This document shows positions 8,537 to 18,475 of a stretch of DNA of 64,000 nucleotides, piece after piece. This DNA comes from Fluviirhizobium alvei (GTDB lineage Bacteria > Pseudomonadota > Alphaproteobacteria > Rhizobiales > Rhizobiaceae). The stretch lies in the NCBI RefSeq assembly GCF_030551875.1, contig NZ_JAUOZU010000001.1:186001-250000 (forward strand), written 5' to 3'. The stretch's first letter is position 1; each line of letters begins with the position of its first letter. The notes beneath the pieces were generated by a model that was not told the origin of the DNA, did not search any database, and saw nothing but the letters and a program-made list of their open reading frames with translations. A program made the translations under genes and the position numbers.

Positions 8537-10348
8537 TCAGCTGCGGCCGAAGAGGCGTTCGATGTCCGAAAGCTTGAGCGTGATGTAGGTGGGGCGGCCG
8601 TGATTGCACTGTCCGGAGCCCGGTGTGGACTCCATCTGCCGCAACAGCGCATCCATTTCCTCGATGCGCAGGCGCCGTCCCGAACGGACGGACCCATGGC
8701 AGGCCATTGTGGCGGCGACATGTTCCAGCCGCTGGTGCAGGCCGTGGGATGTGTCCCATTCGCCGATTTCGTCGGCAAGGTCGCGGATCAGGGACTGGCA
8801 ATCGATCTTGCCCAGCATCGATGGCGTTTCGCGGACGAGGATTGCCCCGGGACCGAACCGCTCGTAATGCAGCCCCAGCTGCTTCAGGCTTTCTGCATGT
8901 TCCATCAGCCGGTCGCACGCCTCTTCCGGCAGATCGACGATATCCGGGATCAGCATCGCCTGCGAGGGCAGCGCCCGGTTGCTGATCGCCTTGCGCATTT
9001 CCTCGAACACCAGGCGTTCATGCGCGGCATGCTGGTCGACGATGACGATGCCATCGCCGGTCTGCGCGACGATGTAATTCTCATGCAGCTGCGCGCGGGC
9101 CGCTCCCAGCAGGTGGTTGGTGGCGATAGGTGCCTCTGCCGCAGGCAGATCTGCGGATGGTGCCGGCTCATGCATCCGCGCCGAAGGTCTGTCGACGGTG
9201 CTGAAACTGGCCTGCCTTGGCTCGGAAACTTCAAGCCGGCTGGGACTGAAAGCGAAGGGGCGCGAGGGCGAGGTGGCCGCCGACCAGGGCCGGAACGGGC
9301 CGCCGGAATTGTCAGGACGGAAGGCGGCACCCATGGCGCGTGCTGCGGTGGTGGAGGAGCGATCGCCATCGCGGGCGAGCGCTTCGCGGATGGCGCCGAC
9401 GATCAGCCCGCGCACAAGACCGGGATCGCGAAACCGGACATCCGATTTCGCGGGATGCACATTCACATCGACTAGCGCCGGATCGAGCGCGAGATCGAGA
9501 ACCGCGACCGGAAAGCGTCCCGAAGGAACGGTTTCGGCATAGGCGCCGCGCAGGGCAGAGGCGATCAGCTTGTCGGCCACCGGGCGCCCATTGACGAAGG
9601 CGAACTGGTGGGCAGCATTGCCGCGGTTGAAGACCGGAAGGCCGGCAAAGCCCGTGAGGCGAACGCCCTCGCGCTCGGCATCGATTTCGATTGCATTCTC
9701 CTCGAAATCCTTGCCGATGACCTGAGCGATGCGGGCGAGCCGGTCAGCACCCGTCGCCGAAAATTCGATTGTTGAGCGATCCGATCCCGAGAGCGTGAAA
9801 CGGATATGCGGAAAGGCAATCGCCATGCGGCGAACCACTTCGGTGATGGCGCCGGCTTCGGCACGCTCGCTCTTGAGGAACTTGAGCCGCGCCGGCGTGG
9901 CGAAGAACAGGTCCCGTACTTCCACAATGGTGCCGGGATTGGCGCCGCTCGGACGCACTGGCGTCACCTTGCCGCCCGTGACCGTGATTTCGGCACCGCT
10001 ATCCGCATTCCGCGGCCGGCTGGTGATCGACAGCCGTGCCACCGATCCGATCGATGGCAGGGCCTCGCCGCGAAAACCCAGGGTGCGGATATTGTCGAGA
10101 CCCTCGTCGAGTTTGGAGGTGCAATGGCGTTGCACGGCGAGTTCGAGATCGGAAGGCTGCATGCCCGATCCATTGTCGGTGACGCGCAGAAGCGCCTTGC
10201 CACCGCCGGCGGTGGCAATCTCGATGCGGCTGGCGCCGGCATCGATCGCGTTTTCGATCAATTCCTTGGCCGCGCTGGCGGGGCGTTCGATCACCTCGCC
10301 GGCGGCAATCTGGTTGACCAGCGTTTCGGGAAGGAGCCTGATTGTCAT
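8537..10348 (-). CDS. mutL: DNA mismatch repair protein MutL
   Basis: 603 residues. The N-terminal GHKL ATPase has [20 protein letters not shown] (Bergerat motif I), DNGSGM and the [10 protein letters not shown] motif, followed by the transducer domain. The C-terminal dimerisation domain carries [13 protein letters not shown] near residue 450, which fits the DQHA(X)2E(X)4E metal-binding motif of MutL proteins with latent nicking endonuclease activity, as expected for a bacterium lacking MutH. Start is at the ATG at 10348, where [19 protein letters not shown] begins; upstream in-frame codons to 10435 are not family-like. Repairs replication errors with MutS. Confidence 0.95.
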   Translation of the reverse strand: MTIRLLPETLVNQIAAGEVIERPASAAKELIENAIDAGASRIEIATAGGGKALLRVTDNGSGMQPSDLELAVQRHCTSKLDEGLDNIRTLGFRGEALPSIGSVARLSITSRPRNADSGAEITVTGGKVTPVRPSGANPGTIVEVRDLFFATPARLKFLKSERAEAGAITEVVRRMAIAFPHIRFTLSGSDRSTIEFSATGADRLARIAQVIGKDFEENAIEIDAEREGVRLTGFAGLPVFNRGNAAHQFAFVNGRPVADKLIASALRGAYAETVPSGRFPVAVLDLALDPALVDVNVHPAKSDVRFRDPGLVRGLIVGAIREALARDGDRSSTTAARAMGAAFRPDNSGGPFRPWSAATSPSRPFAFSPSRLEVSEPRQASFSTVDRPSARMHEPAPSADLPAAEAPIATNHLLGAARAQLHENYIVAQTGDGIVIVDQHAAHERLVFEEMRKAISNRALPSQAMLIPDIVDLPEEACDRLMEHAESLKQLGLHYERFGPGAILVRETPSMLGKIDCQSLIRDLADEIGEWDTSHGLHQRLEHVAATMACHGSVRSGRRLRIEEMDALLRQMESTPGSGQCNHGRPTYITLKLSDIERLFGRS

Positions 10349-10403
10349 GGATTCATTTTCGCGGATTCGCAGCCGGAAGGGAAGGGCAATCGACGCTTGG
10401 CAA

Positions 10404-13400
10404 CTACTCCGCAGCGAGTTGCGCGAGGCTGGCAAGCCGTGTCAGCACTGCCCTTAGAGCCGCCGGCTTCACTGGCTTGTTGAGTAGCACGATATTGTCG
10501 CGCTCGGCGGCGGCCCGCACCTCCGGTGAACGGTCGGCGGTCACGAGGATCGCCGGCAGATCGCCGAAAACCTGGCGAAGGCCGGCGATGGCTTCGATCC
10601 CGGTCCCGTCATCGAGATGATAGTCGGCAATGATGACCTGTGGCATCTGGCGCCCTTCGATGACGGTGCCGGTTGCCATAAGACTGTCGGCGGTGCCAAC
10701 CTGGCAGCCCCAGCCTTCGAGCAGCAGCCGCATGCCGTCGAGAATGGCAGCTTCATTGTCGATGCAGAGAACCTGTACGCCATCGAGTTTCTGCAGGATA
10801 GGCTGCGGGCTCGGGGTCTTTTCCGTCACTTGCGGCACAGAGGCACTGAGATCGAGCGGCACCCGCACCCGGAACACCGTGCCCTTTCCGAGAACGCTTT
10901 GCAGTTCCACCGGATGATTGAGCACCTTGGCAATGCGATCGACGATCGACAGGCCGAGGCCAAGACCTGATGCGGTGCGGGCCCCTTCATCGAGACGGGC
11001 AAATTCCTTGAACACGGTGCGGAATTTCGATGTCGGAATGCCGATGCCCGTATCATGCACCTGAATCCATGCCTCGTTGCCGCGCCGCCGGACACCCACG
11101 AGCACGCGGCCGCTCAACGTATATTTGATGGCATTCGAAACGAGGTTCTGCACCAGACGCCGGAGGAGGGTAGGGTCGGTCCTCACCTTGAGCGTCGAAG
11201 GCAGCACCACCAGTTCCAGGTTTCGGGTATGGGCAAGCGGCTGGTAATCGGTTTCAATGCGTCGCAGGAAATCATCAAGCACCAGCGTCGAGAAGCGCGG
11301 TTTCATCGCCCCCGTATCGAGCCGTGAAATGTCCAGCACGGCGCCAAGAATGGTTTCGACGGATTCCAGCGCGGAATCGATGTTGAGAACGAGATCGGAA
11401 TTGGCCGAATGGCCGAGCCGTTCCACCAGCGACGACGCATAGAGGCGCGCGGCATTGAGCGGCTGCAGGATGTCGTGGCCGGCGGCGGCGAAAAAGCGCG
11501 TCTTGCCGATATTGGCTTCTTCGGCGGAGGCGCGCGCTTCCGCCAGTTCGGTATTGACGCGAACGAGTTCGCGCGTTCGTTCACTGACACGTTGCTCGAG
11601 CGTCTCGTTGCTTTCCTCGAGCGCCCGGCTGGCGCGCACGCGTTCGGTAATATCGGTCAGCGTCGTAACGAAGCCCTGGTCGGGCATCGGGTTCGAGCGC
11701 AGTTCGATGATGCGTTCGCCGCCATCCATATGCAGCAGAAACGGGGTGTCGAGCGCGAGGATCTTCTCCATCACCACCTTCTGTTCGCTTTCCGGGAAAC
11801 CGGTGCGGCTGGAGACGATCTCGATGATGGATTTAAGCGGAAAGCCCACCTGTCCGGCCTGCTCAGGCAGGTCGAGCAGGGTGCGAAAGCGACGGTTCCA
11901 GATCGCGAGCCGGTTTTCGCTGTCGAAAACGGCAATACCCTGGTCCATCTGCGAAAGCGCGGTCTGCAGAACGCCCTGGTTATACTGCAGCGCCTCGCTG
12001 GCCTGATCGAGCAGCATCGCGGTTTCGGTCGGATGTGCATCGAGCCGGCGCATGGTCAGCGACAGAACAAGGCGCGCCGAGGACGAGCCGATTGCCGAAC
12101 CGAGCAGCTGTTCGGCGAAATTCAGAAGTTCTGCGCTCGCATAGCGCCGGTCATCGAGCTTGTGGCCGGAGGAATATTCGAACGAGGTGAAGGAACGTTC
12201 CATCCGTTCATCGCCGAGGTAGCGACCGATCGCCTTCTTCAGATCGCCGACCGTCAGGTTGGTCCGCCAGCCGCGCACAAGGGGGCGGCTGCTCCTGATC
12301 TGCGGCAGGAAGGCGGCCAGTTGCTGGCGTTCGACGAGCTTCAGATTGCGCGACAGCGAGCCGAGAATATAGGCAAGCGTGTTGAACAACAGACTGATCG
12401 AGACGGCCACGATGAAGGGGTCGGATTCCGGGCCGGCGAACAGATAGCCGAACGGCAGAATGCTCGTCAGAACCGTCGCGACATCGCTTGAGGCATTGAC
12501 CCAGCCGAGACTGGGTATGAACAGCAGCCACAGCCAGAGGCCAAACCCGGTCACGAGCCCGGCAATTGCCCCGCGCGCATTGGCACGACGCCAGAACAGG
12601 CCGCCGAGCATGGCGGGCGCCATCTGCGAGACGGCAGCAAAGGCGATGAGACCGATCGAGGCCAGGCCATTCGACGAGCCGGCGGCGCGATAATAGACAT
12701 AGCCCAGCATGAGCACGACGAAGATGGCGCCGCGCCGCACCATCAGCACCAGTGCGCCAAGATCCTCGTTGCCATTGCGCGCGCCGACCAGATTGCGCCG
12801 AAGCAGGAACGGCATCACGATATCGTTGGAAATCATGATCGCCAGCGCAACGGAGGCCACGATCACCATCGCGGTGGCAGCCGAAAAACCGCCGATGAAG
12901 GCAATCAGCGTAATGATCGGCATGTCTGCCATCAGCGGCAGCGTCAGCACATAGAGATCGGCATCGCCACCGCCATTGAACTGGATGACACCGCCGATGG
13001 CGACCGGAATGACGAAGATGTTGATGGCAATCAGGTAGAGCGGAAAGAACAGGCTGGCGAGGCGCAATTCGCCCGGCGTGCGGTTTTCGACCACCGTGAC
13101 ATGGAACTGGCGCGGCAGCATGATCACCGCGAAGGCCGAAAGAAGGATCAGGGTTATCCAGCGCGCAATCGGCGTGTGATGCTCGAGCGCTGCAGTCGCC
13201 TGGATATGGTCGGCTGCCTTGCTGATGAGATCGGACGGCCCGTCGAAAATGAAAAAGACGACGGTGATGCCAAGCGTCAGGAACGCAATCAGCTTGACCA
13301 GCGATTCCGTTGCGATTGCAAGGATCAGCCCGTCCTGATGTTCGGTCGCATCGGCATGACGGGTTCCGAAGACAACCGCAAAGAAGGCAAGCGACAGCGA

Positions 13401-13907
13401 CACCAGCAGCGGCAGGTCGATGAACTGGTGGGAATCGAGTCCGATCGTGTAGCCCGATGTATCGACAAGTGCCGCGACCGATGTCGACACGGCCTTGAGC
13501 TGGAGCGCGATATAGGGCACCGCGCCTGCGAGCGCGATGATCGCGACAGTGAAGGCGACGATCGGATTCTTGCCGTACCGGGCTGCGATGAAATCGGCGA
13601 TCGATGTCAGCTTTTCGGCCTTGGCAATGTCGATGATCCGGCGGATCAGCGGCAGGCCGAGCGTGAACATCAGGATCGGGCCGATATAGATGGCGGTGAA
13701 CTCGAAGCCGCGTTCGGCAGCCAGACCGACGCCGCCGAAATAGGTCCAGGACGTACAATAGATCGCAAGGCTGAGGGCATAGACCACCGGCCGGCTGCGG
13801 GCGGCCGCGGGGCCTGTCTTGGCGCGCCGGTCGCCAATGCTGGCCACGGCAAACAGCATTGCCAGGTAGGCAATCGCCGCACCGAATACCAGCCATCCTG
13901 AAAGCAT
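10404..13907 (-). CDS. Sodium/solute symporter-PAS-histidine kinase-receiver fusion protein (CbrA/NahK-like)
   Basis: 1167-residue hybrid sensor. Residues 1 to about 490 form a 13-helix SLC5/SSS symporter-like module (for example [21 protein letters not shown] split near residue 35-55). A PAS domain follows around 650-760 ([21 protein letters not shown]), then a coiled coil ([20 protein letters not shown]), HisKA with phospho-accepting His near 811 in [15 protein letters not shown], HATPase with DTGIGIP and [16 protein letters not shown], and a C-terminal receiver with Asp near 1095 in [11 protein letters not shown]. The [12 protein letters not shown] motif is typical of the NahK/ErcS' group. 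The ATG at 13907 follows GGGGGAG. Whether the symporter half transports or only senses solute is unknown. No partner regulator is adjacent. Confidence 0.9.
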   Translation of the reverse strand: MLSGWLVFGAAIAYLAMLFAVASIGDRRAKTGPAAARSRPVVYALSLAIYCTSWTYFGGVGLAAERGFEFTAIYIGPILMFTLGLPLIRRIIDIAKAEKLTSIADFIAARYGKNPIVAFTVAIIALAGAVPYIALQLKAVSTSVAALVDTSGYTIGLDSHQFIDLPLLVSLSLAFFAVVFGTRHADATEHQDGLILAIATESLVKLIAFLTLGITVVFFIFDGPSDLISKAADHIQATAALEHHTPIARWITLILLSAFAVIMLPRQFHVTVVENRTPGELRLASLFFPLYLIAINIFVIPVAIGGVIQFNGGGDADLYVLTLPLMADMPIITLIAFIGGFSAATAMVIVASVALAIMISNDIVMPFLLRRNLVGARNGNEDLGALVLMVRRGAIFVVLMLGYVYYRAAGSSNGLASIGLIAFAAVSQMAPAMLGGLFWRRANARGAIAGLVTGFGLWLWLLFIPSLGWVNASSDVATVLTSILPFGYLFAGPESDPFIVAVSISLLFNTLAYILGSLSRNLKLVERQQLAAFLPQIRSSRPLVRGWRTNLTVGDLKKAIGRYLGDERMERSFTSFEYSSGHKLDDRRYASAELLNFAEQLLGSAIGSSSARLVLSLTMRRLDAHPTETAMLLDQASEALQYNQGVLQTALSQMDQGIAVFDSENRLAIWNRRFRTLLDLPEQAGQVGFPLKSIIEIVSSRTGFPESEQKVVMEKILALDTPFLLHMDGGERIIELRSNPMPDQGFVTTLTDITERVRASRALEESNETLEQRVSERTRELVRVNTELAEARASAEEANIGKTRFFAAAGHDILQPLNAARLYASSLVERLGHSANSDLVLNIDSALESVETILGAVLDISRLDTGAMKPRFSTLVLDDFLRRIETDYQPLAHTRNLELVVLPSTLKVRTDPTLLRRLVQNLVSNAIKYTLSGRVLVGVRRRGNEAWIQVHDTGIGIPTSKFRTVFKEFARLDEGARTASGLGLGLSIVDRIAKVLNHPVELQSVLGKGTVFRVRVPLDLSASVPQVTEKTPSPQPILQKLDGVQVLCIDNEAAILDGMRLLLEGWGCQVGTADSLMATGTVIEGRQMPQVIIADYHLDDGTGIEAIAGLRQVFGDLPAILVTADRSPEVRAAAERDNIVLLNKPVKPAALRAVLTRLASLAQLAAE

Positions 13908-14104
13908 GCGCTCCCCCGTCCGCATCTGCCTACGTGCGCTGCTCAAGCGCACCGGCATCCTGGATCTTATCGACCCGACCTGTGGAAAGCCAAGAATTTG
14001 TTACATCGTCCCGCAGTTTTCGCCCGGATCCCCTGTTTTCAATTTATTAATTCTAGAAGTTACTGCTAATATCTGGCCGGGGGCAATCCAGACAGGAGTA
14101 AGGG

Positions 14105-14518
14105 ATGCTAAACGAATTCAAGGCCTTCATTGCACGGGGCAATGTGCTTGATCTCGCTGTCGCCGTGATTATCGGCGCGGCTTTCGGAAAGATCGTATCG
14201 TCTTTGACCGATGATCTCATCATGCCGATCATCGGCGCCATCATCGGCGGCTTCGATTTTTCGAACTATTTCATTCCGCTTTCCAGCAAGGTCACGGCCA
14301 CCTCGCTTGCAGCGGCGCGTGAACAGGGGGCGGTTTTCGCTTACGGCAACTTCATCACCGTGATCATCAACTTCCTGATCATCGCCTGGTGCATTTTCAT
14401 GCTTTTGAAGCTGGTTAGCCGTTTCATGCCGAAGAAGGACGCCGAACCTGCGCCGGCACCGGGACCGTCCGATGAAGTCAAGCTTCTGATGGAAATCCGC
14501 GATCTTCTAAAGAAGTGA
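14105..14518 (+). CDS. mscL: Large-conductance mechanosensitive channel
   Basis: 137 residues, typical MscL length. The N-terminal amphipathic helix and TM1 read [20 protein letters not shown] and [14 protein letters not shown], with TM2 as [20 protein letters not shown] and a C-terminal helical bundle segment [12 protein letters not shown] after an Ala/Pro-rich linker. It opens under membrane tension to release solutes on osmotic downshock. The ATG at 14105 follows AGGAGTAAGG. The periplasmic loop is longer than the minimum but normal. A hairpin after the stop separates it from the convergent patatin-like gene. Confidence 0.95.
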   Translation: MLNEFKAFIARGNVLDLAVAVIIGAAFGKIVSSLTDDLIMPIIGAIIGGFDFSNYFIPLSSKVTATSLAAAREQGAVFAYGNFITVIINFLIIAWCIFMLLKLVSRFMPKKDAEPAPAPGPSDEVKLLMEIRDLLKK

Positions 14519-14526
14519 TTTTCAGG

Positions 14527-14552
14527 AGCGGGCGGCAGACTTGCGGCCCGCT
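14527..14552. terminator. Hairpin between convergent mscL and patatin-like gene
   Basis: AGCGGGC (14527-14533) pairs with GCCCGCT (14546-14552) across a 12-base loop, 8 bases after the mscL stop and 19 before the stop of the convergent gene. On the plus strand it is followed by a short pyrimidine run (TCTCCCT). It is a plausible bidirectional terminator, though without a long U-tract. Confidence 0.5.
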
Positions 14553-14570
14553 TCTCCCTATCGGAGGCGG

Positions 14571-15437
14571 TCAGCCTTCGGCCGGCAGCGCGCGAAAAGT
14601 AATCTCGGCATCGATGGCGCGCTTGAGCTCATCCTTCACGGCTTCGGAAGTTTTCAGCACCTCCTCGGCCCTGAGGAAATCGAGCACCTTGAAGCGGCCA
14701 ACATCGGGTCGAAGAAAAATGTCGGGCCGGTGCGCCTCAAGCTTCATTGAAATGATCGAATGCATCATCAGTTGCGAGGCCCCGAAAAGGCTGTCCACCC
14801 GGTTCGGCATCTGCTGATCCTCACCCACCGGCGCGCCCACGACATCGACCCCGATGACGATATCCGCCAGACCGGACAGATATTCGAACGGAACCGGGTT
14901 ATAGATGCCGCCATCGATCAGGATGCGACCCTCATGTTTGACCGGCATGAAGACGGCCGGAATGGAAGCGGAGGCTGCTAAGGCCGGAAAAAGCTCTCCC
15001 TCTTCGATCAGGATACCCGCCTGGCCATAATAGTCTGTCGCCGTCACCTTCAGCGGGATCGAGAGATCCGCGAAAGTTTCCGGCAATGCCGGGGGCATGA
15101 AGGCCTTGAGGATCCGTTCGAGGTTGAACTGGCCGAACCGGAAACCGCCGGTGACCATTTCTCGGACGGAATTGGGTCTGAGCGACCAGATTCGGTTCAT
15201 CACTTCGCGTGGATTTCCCACGGTTTTCAGCGTGAATTCGCGGATGTCCTTTCCGCTCATCCCGGCAGCAACGCCGGCGCCGATAATGGCGCCGATGGAG
15301 GAACCGGCAATGGCAACCGGTTTCAGACCCAGCTCATCGAGCGCTTCGACGATATGGATATGCGCGAGCCCTCTGGCCCCGCCGCCGCCGAGCGCGAGGG
15401 CAATCGTCGGTGTCGAGGCGTTGGGTTCGGCATCCAT
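14571..15437 (-). CDS. Patatin-like phospholipase family protein (RssA type)
   Basis: 288-residue predicted lipid acyl hydrolase. It shows the oxyanion-hole glycine run ALGGGGARGLAHI near residue 15, the nucleophile elbow GSSIG (Ser near 45), and the second dyad residue in LIDGGIYNP near residue 168, so the Ser-Asp catalytic dyad is complete. It has no signal peptide, so it probably acts in the cytoplasm or at the inner membrane; the substrate is unknown. Its ribosome binding site TAGGAG is formed partly by the last bases (TAG) of the palindromic element immediately upstream, 6 bases before the ATG. Confidence 0.9.
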   Translation of the reverse strand: MDAEPNASTPTIALALGGGGARGLAHIHIVEALDELGLKPVAIAGSSIGAIIGAGVAAGMSGKDIREFTLKTVGNPREVMNRIWSLRPNSVREMVTGGFRFGQFNLERILKAFMPPALPETFADLSIPLKVTATDYYGQAGILIEEGELFPALAASASIPAVFMPVKHEGRILIDGGIYNPVPFEYLSGLADIVIGVDVVGAPVGEDQQMPNRVDSLFGASQLMMHSIISMKLEAHRPDIFLRPDVGRFKVLDFLRAEEVLKTSEAVKDELKRAIDAEITFRALPAEG

Positions 15438-15446
15438 GCCAGGCTC

Positions 15447-15719
15447 CTAGGGTCAAGACTCAATCAGGTTTCGGGCGTGGCGCGAGACGGATTTTGGTTC
15501 TGAACAGGAGAAAAGCCTGCCGTGGAGCCCAACTCCACAAAGGGTTTTCGACGCATTCAGAGCCAAAATCCGCCGCGTCCCGAAGGGATATGGTGAAAAT
15601 CGCCCGGTTTGGCGTCGCAGATTCTCGATGGATGTTCGATCCATCTTCGAATCTGCTTCTAAAACCGAACGATTTTCCCACATACCACGCTCCAAATCCT
15701 GATTGAGTTTTGACCCTAG
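15447..15719. repeat. 273-bp palindromic intergenic element with terminal inverted repeats (RIME/MITE-like)
   Basis: The 22-bp ends at 15447-15468 and 15698-15719 are inverted repeats with one mismatch, both running CTAGGGTCAA.ACTCAATCAGG outward to inward. Inside, 15483-15503 and 15557-15577 are inverted copies with 18 of 21 matches, 15523-15535 folds as GTGGAG-CCCAA-CTCCAC, and 15617-15656 is a hairpin (GCAGATTC/GAATCTGC with inner GATGGAT/ATCCATC). This mosaic of palindromes resembles the Rhizobium-specific intergenic mosaic elements and non-autonomous transposon remnants. It has no transposase gene. Open frames through it are spurious. One end contains the TAG stop of rsmD, the other end abuts the ribosome binding site of the patatin-like gene. 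Confidence 0.85.
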
Positions 15720-16285
15720 CGTTTCTGACCCGGTTGGTAGCTGTAGAAGTGCATGCGGGTGTCGCCGAAGCTTCGCTCGTCGAGCCTTTTGAAGTTCGTC
15801 CCGACGATCGGATCGACCGAGCCTTCCTCTTCAAGAACCACCAGCGCACCCTCCTTCAGCCAGCCGCCGGCGTCGGCTGCGGCGAGCGCCTTCTCACCCA
15901 AACCCTTGCCATAGGGCGGATCGGCAAAGAGCAGATCGAATGGCGGCATATTGCCAGCCGGTCCGAGGTCTGTCGCATCGCGCCGGAAAATGCGCGTCTT
16001 GCCCTGCAGTCCCAGCGTCTCGATATTGGCATGCAGAAGTGCGCGGCCTTCCACCGAGTTTTCGATGAAAAGCGCATGCGTCGCCCCGCGCGAGATCGCT
16101 TCAAGGCCGATGGCCCCGGTCCCGGCAAAGCAATCGATGACCCGCTTGCCGACCAGCGCTTCCGGATAGGTGTGGCTGATGATGTTGAACAGGCTTTCGC
16201 GCGTCCGGTCGGTGGTCGGCCGGATCGCATTGCTCTTGGGTCCGTTCAGCGCTCTGCCACGAAACTCACCGCCGACGATCCGCAC
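15716..16285 (-). CDS. rsmD: 16S rRNA (guanine(966)-N(2))-methyltransferase
   Basis: 189-residue Rossmann-fold methyltransferase that modifies G966 of 16S rRNA on the assembling small subunit. Signatures are RIVGGEFRGRAL at the N-terminus, RPTTDRTRESLFNI, the SAM-binding VIDCFAGTGAIGLEA and the catalytic NPPY-type motif FADPPYG. The GTG at 16285 is chosen because the family starts (M)RIVGGEFRGR and a GGGAGG sequence lies about 13 bases upstream; longer in-frame starts are not conserved. It overlaps the end of the upstream pseudouridine synthase gene by 20 bases, so translation is probably coupled. Its TAG stop lies in the end of the palindromic element. Confidence 0.93.
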   Translation of the reverse strand: MRIVGGEFRGRALNGPKSNAIRPTTDRTRESLFNIISHTYPEALVGKRVIDCFAGTGAIGLEAISRGATHALFIENSVEGRALLHANIETLGLQGKTRIFRRDATDLGPAGNMPPFDLLFADPPYGKGLGEKALAAADAGGWLKEGALVVLEEEGSVDPIVGTNFKRLDERSFGDTRMHFYSYQPGQKR

Positions 16286-17951
16286 CGCGCTTCGGGCCTC
16301 CCTTTGGCGAACCGTTGCCGGGTCTCGAGCCGGATGGCTTGTTCGGACGATCTCCGCCGCCCTTGCGGTCATCTCCGGAGCGTGCCGGACGGGAAGCGGA
16401 CTTGCGGAACCGGCCTTCCTTGCCGTCGCGTTCGCCGCTTTCGGCCGCCTTCAACTCGGCTGCCTTGCGTTTGCGCGCCTTGACTTCGGCTTCCTTGGTT
16501 TTTTTCGGACCCAGCGGCTTGGCGCCCGGTGCCATCCACACATTGGCGGTACGGGTGCCGGCGCGCAGAGGTTCGCGCTTCTTCTCGAAACCACGCTCAC
16601 CCTTTGCCGGACGCTCGCCGTCATCGCGCTTGCCGTCGCGATCGAACTTGCGTTCGCGCGGTGGCTGCGTGTCGATGCGGGCGAGATCGCGTTCGCGCCG
16701 TTCTTCGCGGCTTTCGCGGCGCGGACGGGCTTCGCGTTCGGCGGGCTCTTCCTCGACCTTTTCAGGCTGGACCTGGTTGATGATCGGTGCCTCGAAATTG
16801 GCATTGGCATCGGCAATCAGGCGCGGTCCGAGCTGGTCGCGCAGGGTGCGGCTGCGCACCTCGACAGCCTGGCCTTCCTCGAGTTCGCCGAGCTGGAATG
16901 GCCCATAGGAGATGCGGATGAGCCGGTTAACTTCCAACCCGAGAGCGCCCAGCACATTCTTGATCTCGCGGTTCTTGCCTTCGCGCAGACCCATCGTGAT
17001 CCAGCTGTTGTGGCCCTGGGCACGGTCAAGGGTTGCCTCGATGGCCCCATAGAGAACGCCTTCGACCGCAATGCCTTCCTTGAGGCTGTCGAGCTTTTCC
17101 TGGTCGATGGCACCATAGGCGCGCACGCGGTAGCGACGCAGCCAGCCGGTCGACGGTAGTTCGAGCATGCGGGCAAGGCCGCCATCGTTGGTGAGCAGCA
17201 GCAGGCCTTCGGTGTTGATGTCTAGGCGGCCGACCGAAATGACGCGCGGCAGTTCCGGCGGCAGATTGTCGAACACGGTCGGGCGGCCTTCCGGATCGAA
17301 ATTCGTCGTCACAAGCCCGGCAGGCTTGTAATAGATCCACAGCCGGGTGCGTTCGATGGCGCCGATCGGGTTGCCGTCGACTTCGATACGATCGGATGGC
17401 TGGCAGTTGACCGCCGGCGTCGTCAGTACCTTGCCATTCAGTGAAACGCGGCCTTCGAGGATCATGCGCTCGCAATCGCGCCGCGAAGCGACACCGGCGC
17501 GCGCCATGATCTTGGAAATACGCTCGCCTTCGCCAGCCACGACCAGATGATCGGGATTGCGTGGCTTGTCGCCGCCGGTGCGACCGAAGCCGGTTTTTTC
17601 GGCGCGCGGACGATCGCTGCGGGGCCTGTCGGAATAGGGCCGGTCAGAATTGGGCCTATCGGAACGCGGCTTCTCCGACCGGGCTTCATCGGTGCGCGGC
17701 CTGTCTGACCTTGGCCGGTCGGACCTCGGCTTGTCGGAATAGGGTCTGTCAGCACGGGGCTTGTCGGAAGCCGGCTTGCCGAATTTTGCCGATGAACGCG
17801 CCTCGGCCGACCGTTCTGAACGCCCGGAACCTTCCGACCTGTCCTCGCGCGGCTTGCGCGGCGGCCGGTCGCCGTCCGATGGCTTGTCCCGGAATGTCTT
17901 GTCCCGGAAAGTCTTGCGACCGCCAGCACCGGGTTTTTTGGTATCTTTCAT
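16266..17951 (-). CDS. rRNA pseudouridine synthase, RsuA/RluB family, with long disordered tails
   Basis: 561 residues, about twice the usual size. The folded core spans roughly 140-390: an S4 RNA-binding domain (ERISKIMARAGVASRRDCER) and the catalytic domain with GRLDINTEGLLLLTND, whose Asp is the universal pseudouridylation nucleophile. It probably modifies 23S U2605 (RluB) or a similar site. Residues 1-135 are a low-complexity Arg/Asp/Pro/Ser/Lys tail with repeats of the type SDRPRSDRP, and residues from about 400 are another charged tail rich in Arg, Lys, Glu and Gly. Such tails are common in rhizobial homologues and may bind RNA. It overlaps rsmD by 20 bases. Confidence 0.9.
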   Translation of the reverse strand: MKDTKKPGAGGRKTFRDKTFRDKPSDGDRPPRKPREDRSEGSGRSERSAEARSSAKFGKPASDKPRADRPYSDKPRSDRPRSDRPRTDEARSEKPRSDRPNSDRPYSDRPRSDRPRAEKTGFGRTGGDKPRNPDHLVVAGEGERISKIMARAGVASRRDCERMILEGRVSLNGKVLTTPAVNCQPSDRIEVDGNPIGAIERTRLWIYYKPAGLVTTNFDPEGRPTVFDNLPPELPRVISVGRLDINTEGLLLLTNDGGLARMLELPSTGWLRRYRVRAYGAIDQEKLDSLKEGIAVEGVLYGAIEATLDRAQGHNSWITMGLREGKNREIKNVLGALGLEVNRLIRISYGPFQLGELEEGQAVEVRSRTLRDQLGPRLIADANANFEAPIINQVQPEKVEEEPAEREARPRRESREERRERDLARIDTQPPRERKFDRDGKRDDGERPAKGERGFEKKREPLRAGTRTANVWMAPGAKPLGPKKTKEAEVKARKRKAAELKAAESGERDGKEGRFRKSASRPARSGDDRKGGGDRPNKPSGSRPGNGSPKGGPKRGADRRR

Positions 17952-18019
17952 TTGTGCTTGCCTCTACTTTGAAGCTCTCCTATCAGGTGAGAGGGTCCGG
18001 GTTAAGAGGAATTTGCCGT

Positions 18020-18469
18020 TTGCCGCCTGCAAATCGCTTCATGACATTGGCTTTGGCGGAAGCGGAGGCTGCTTTTGCCCGTGGCGAGGTGCCGATCGGC
18101 GCTGTCGTCGTGCTGGATGGCGAAGTGATCGGTCGCGGCGGCAATCGCACCCGCGAGCTCAATGACCCCACAGCCCACGCCGAAATTCTTGCGATCCGCG
18201 CCGCGACGAACGCCAAGGCGAGCGAACGTATTCCCGGCGCCGATCTTTATGTGACGCTCGAACCCTGCCCGATGTGCGCTGCCGCAATTTCGTTTGCACG
18301 CATTCGTCGACTCTATTTCGGAGCCTCGGATCCCAAGGGAGGGGCGGTGGAAAATGGTGTTCGCTTCTACCAGTCGCCAACCTGCCATCACAGTCCCGAC
18401 GTCTATTCCGGATTTGCGGAAACGGAATCGGCGGCCATGCTCAGGACATTTTTCCGCGAAAGGCGCTGA
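18020..18469 (+). CDS. tadA: tRNA-specific adenosine(34) deaminase
   Basis: 149-residue zinc-dependent deaminase that converts A34 to inosine in tRNA-Arg(ACG). The zinc and proton-shuttle motif THAEI (His and Glu near residue 55) and the PCPMC zinc cysteines near 85-88 are intact. Start choice: the family begins with a residue pattern xFMxLALxEA, seen here as RFMTLALAEAEA, so the internal ATG at 18041 is probably not the start. The TTG at 18020 is preceded by AAGAGGA at 9 bases and restores the usual N-terminus. It is divergent from the pseudouridine synthase and converges on a diguanylate cyclase 6 bases after its stop. Confidence 0.9.
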   Translation: MPPANRFMTLALAEAEAAFARGEVPIGAVVVLDGEVIGRGGNRTRELNDPTAHAEILAIRAATNAKASERIPGADLYVTLEPCPMCAAAISFARIRRLYFGASDPKGGAVENGVRFYQSPTCHHSPDVYSGFAETESAAMLRTFFRERR

Positions 18470-18475
18470 TTGATT

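Noticed and set aside
12208-13896. 562-codon frame on the same strand as the symporter-kinase gene in another frame
   Set aside because: Rich in Arg, Cys and His from frame-shifted G/C codons; the symporter helices are in the other frame.
15410-15849. Overlapping small open frames through the palindromic element
   Set aside because: They arise from the repeat itself; such frames recur in rhizobial intergenic elements and are spurious.
17600-17770. Regularly repeated DNA resembling a repeat array
   Set aside because: The repeats are in frame within the pseudouridine synthase gene and encode Asp/Arg/Pro/Ser units; there are no spacers of CRISPR type.
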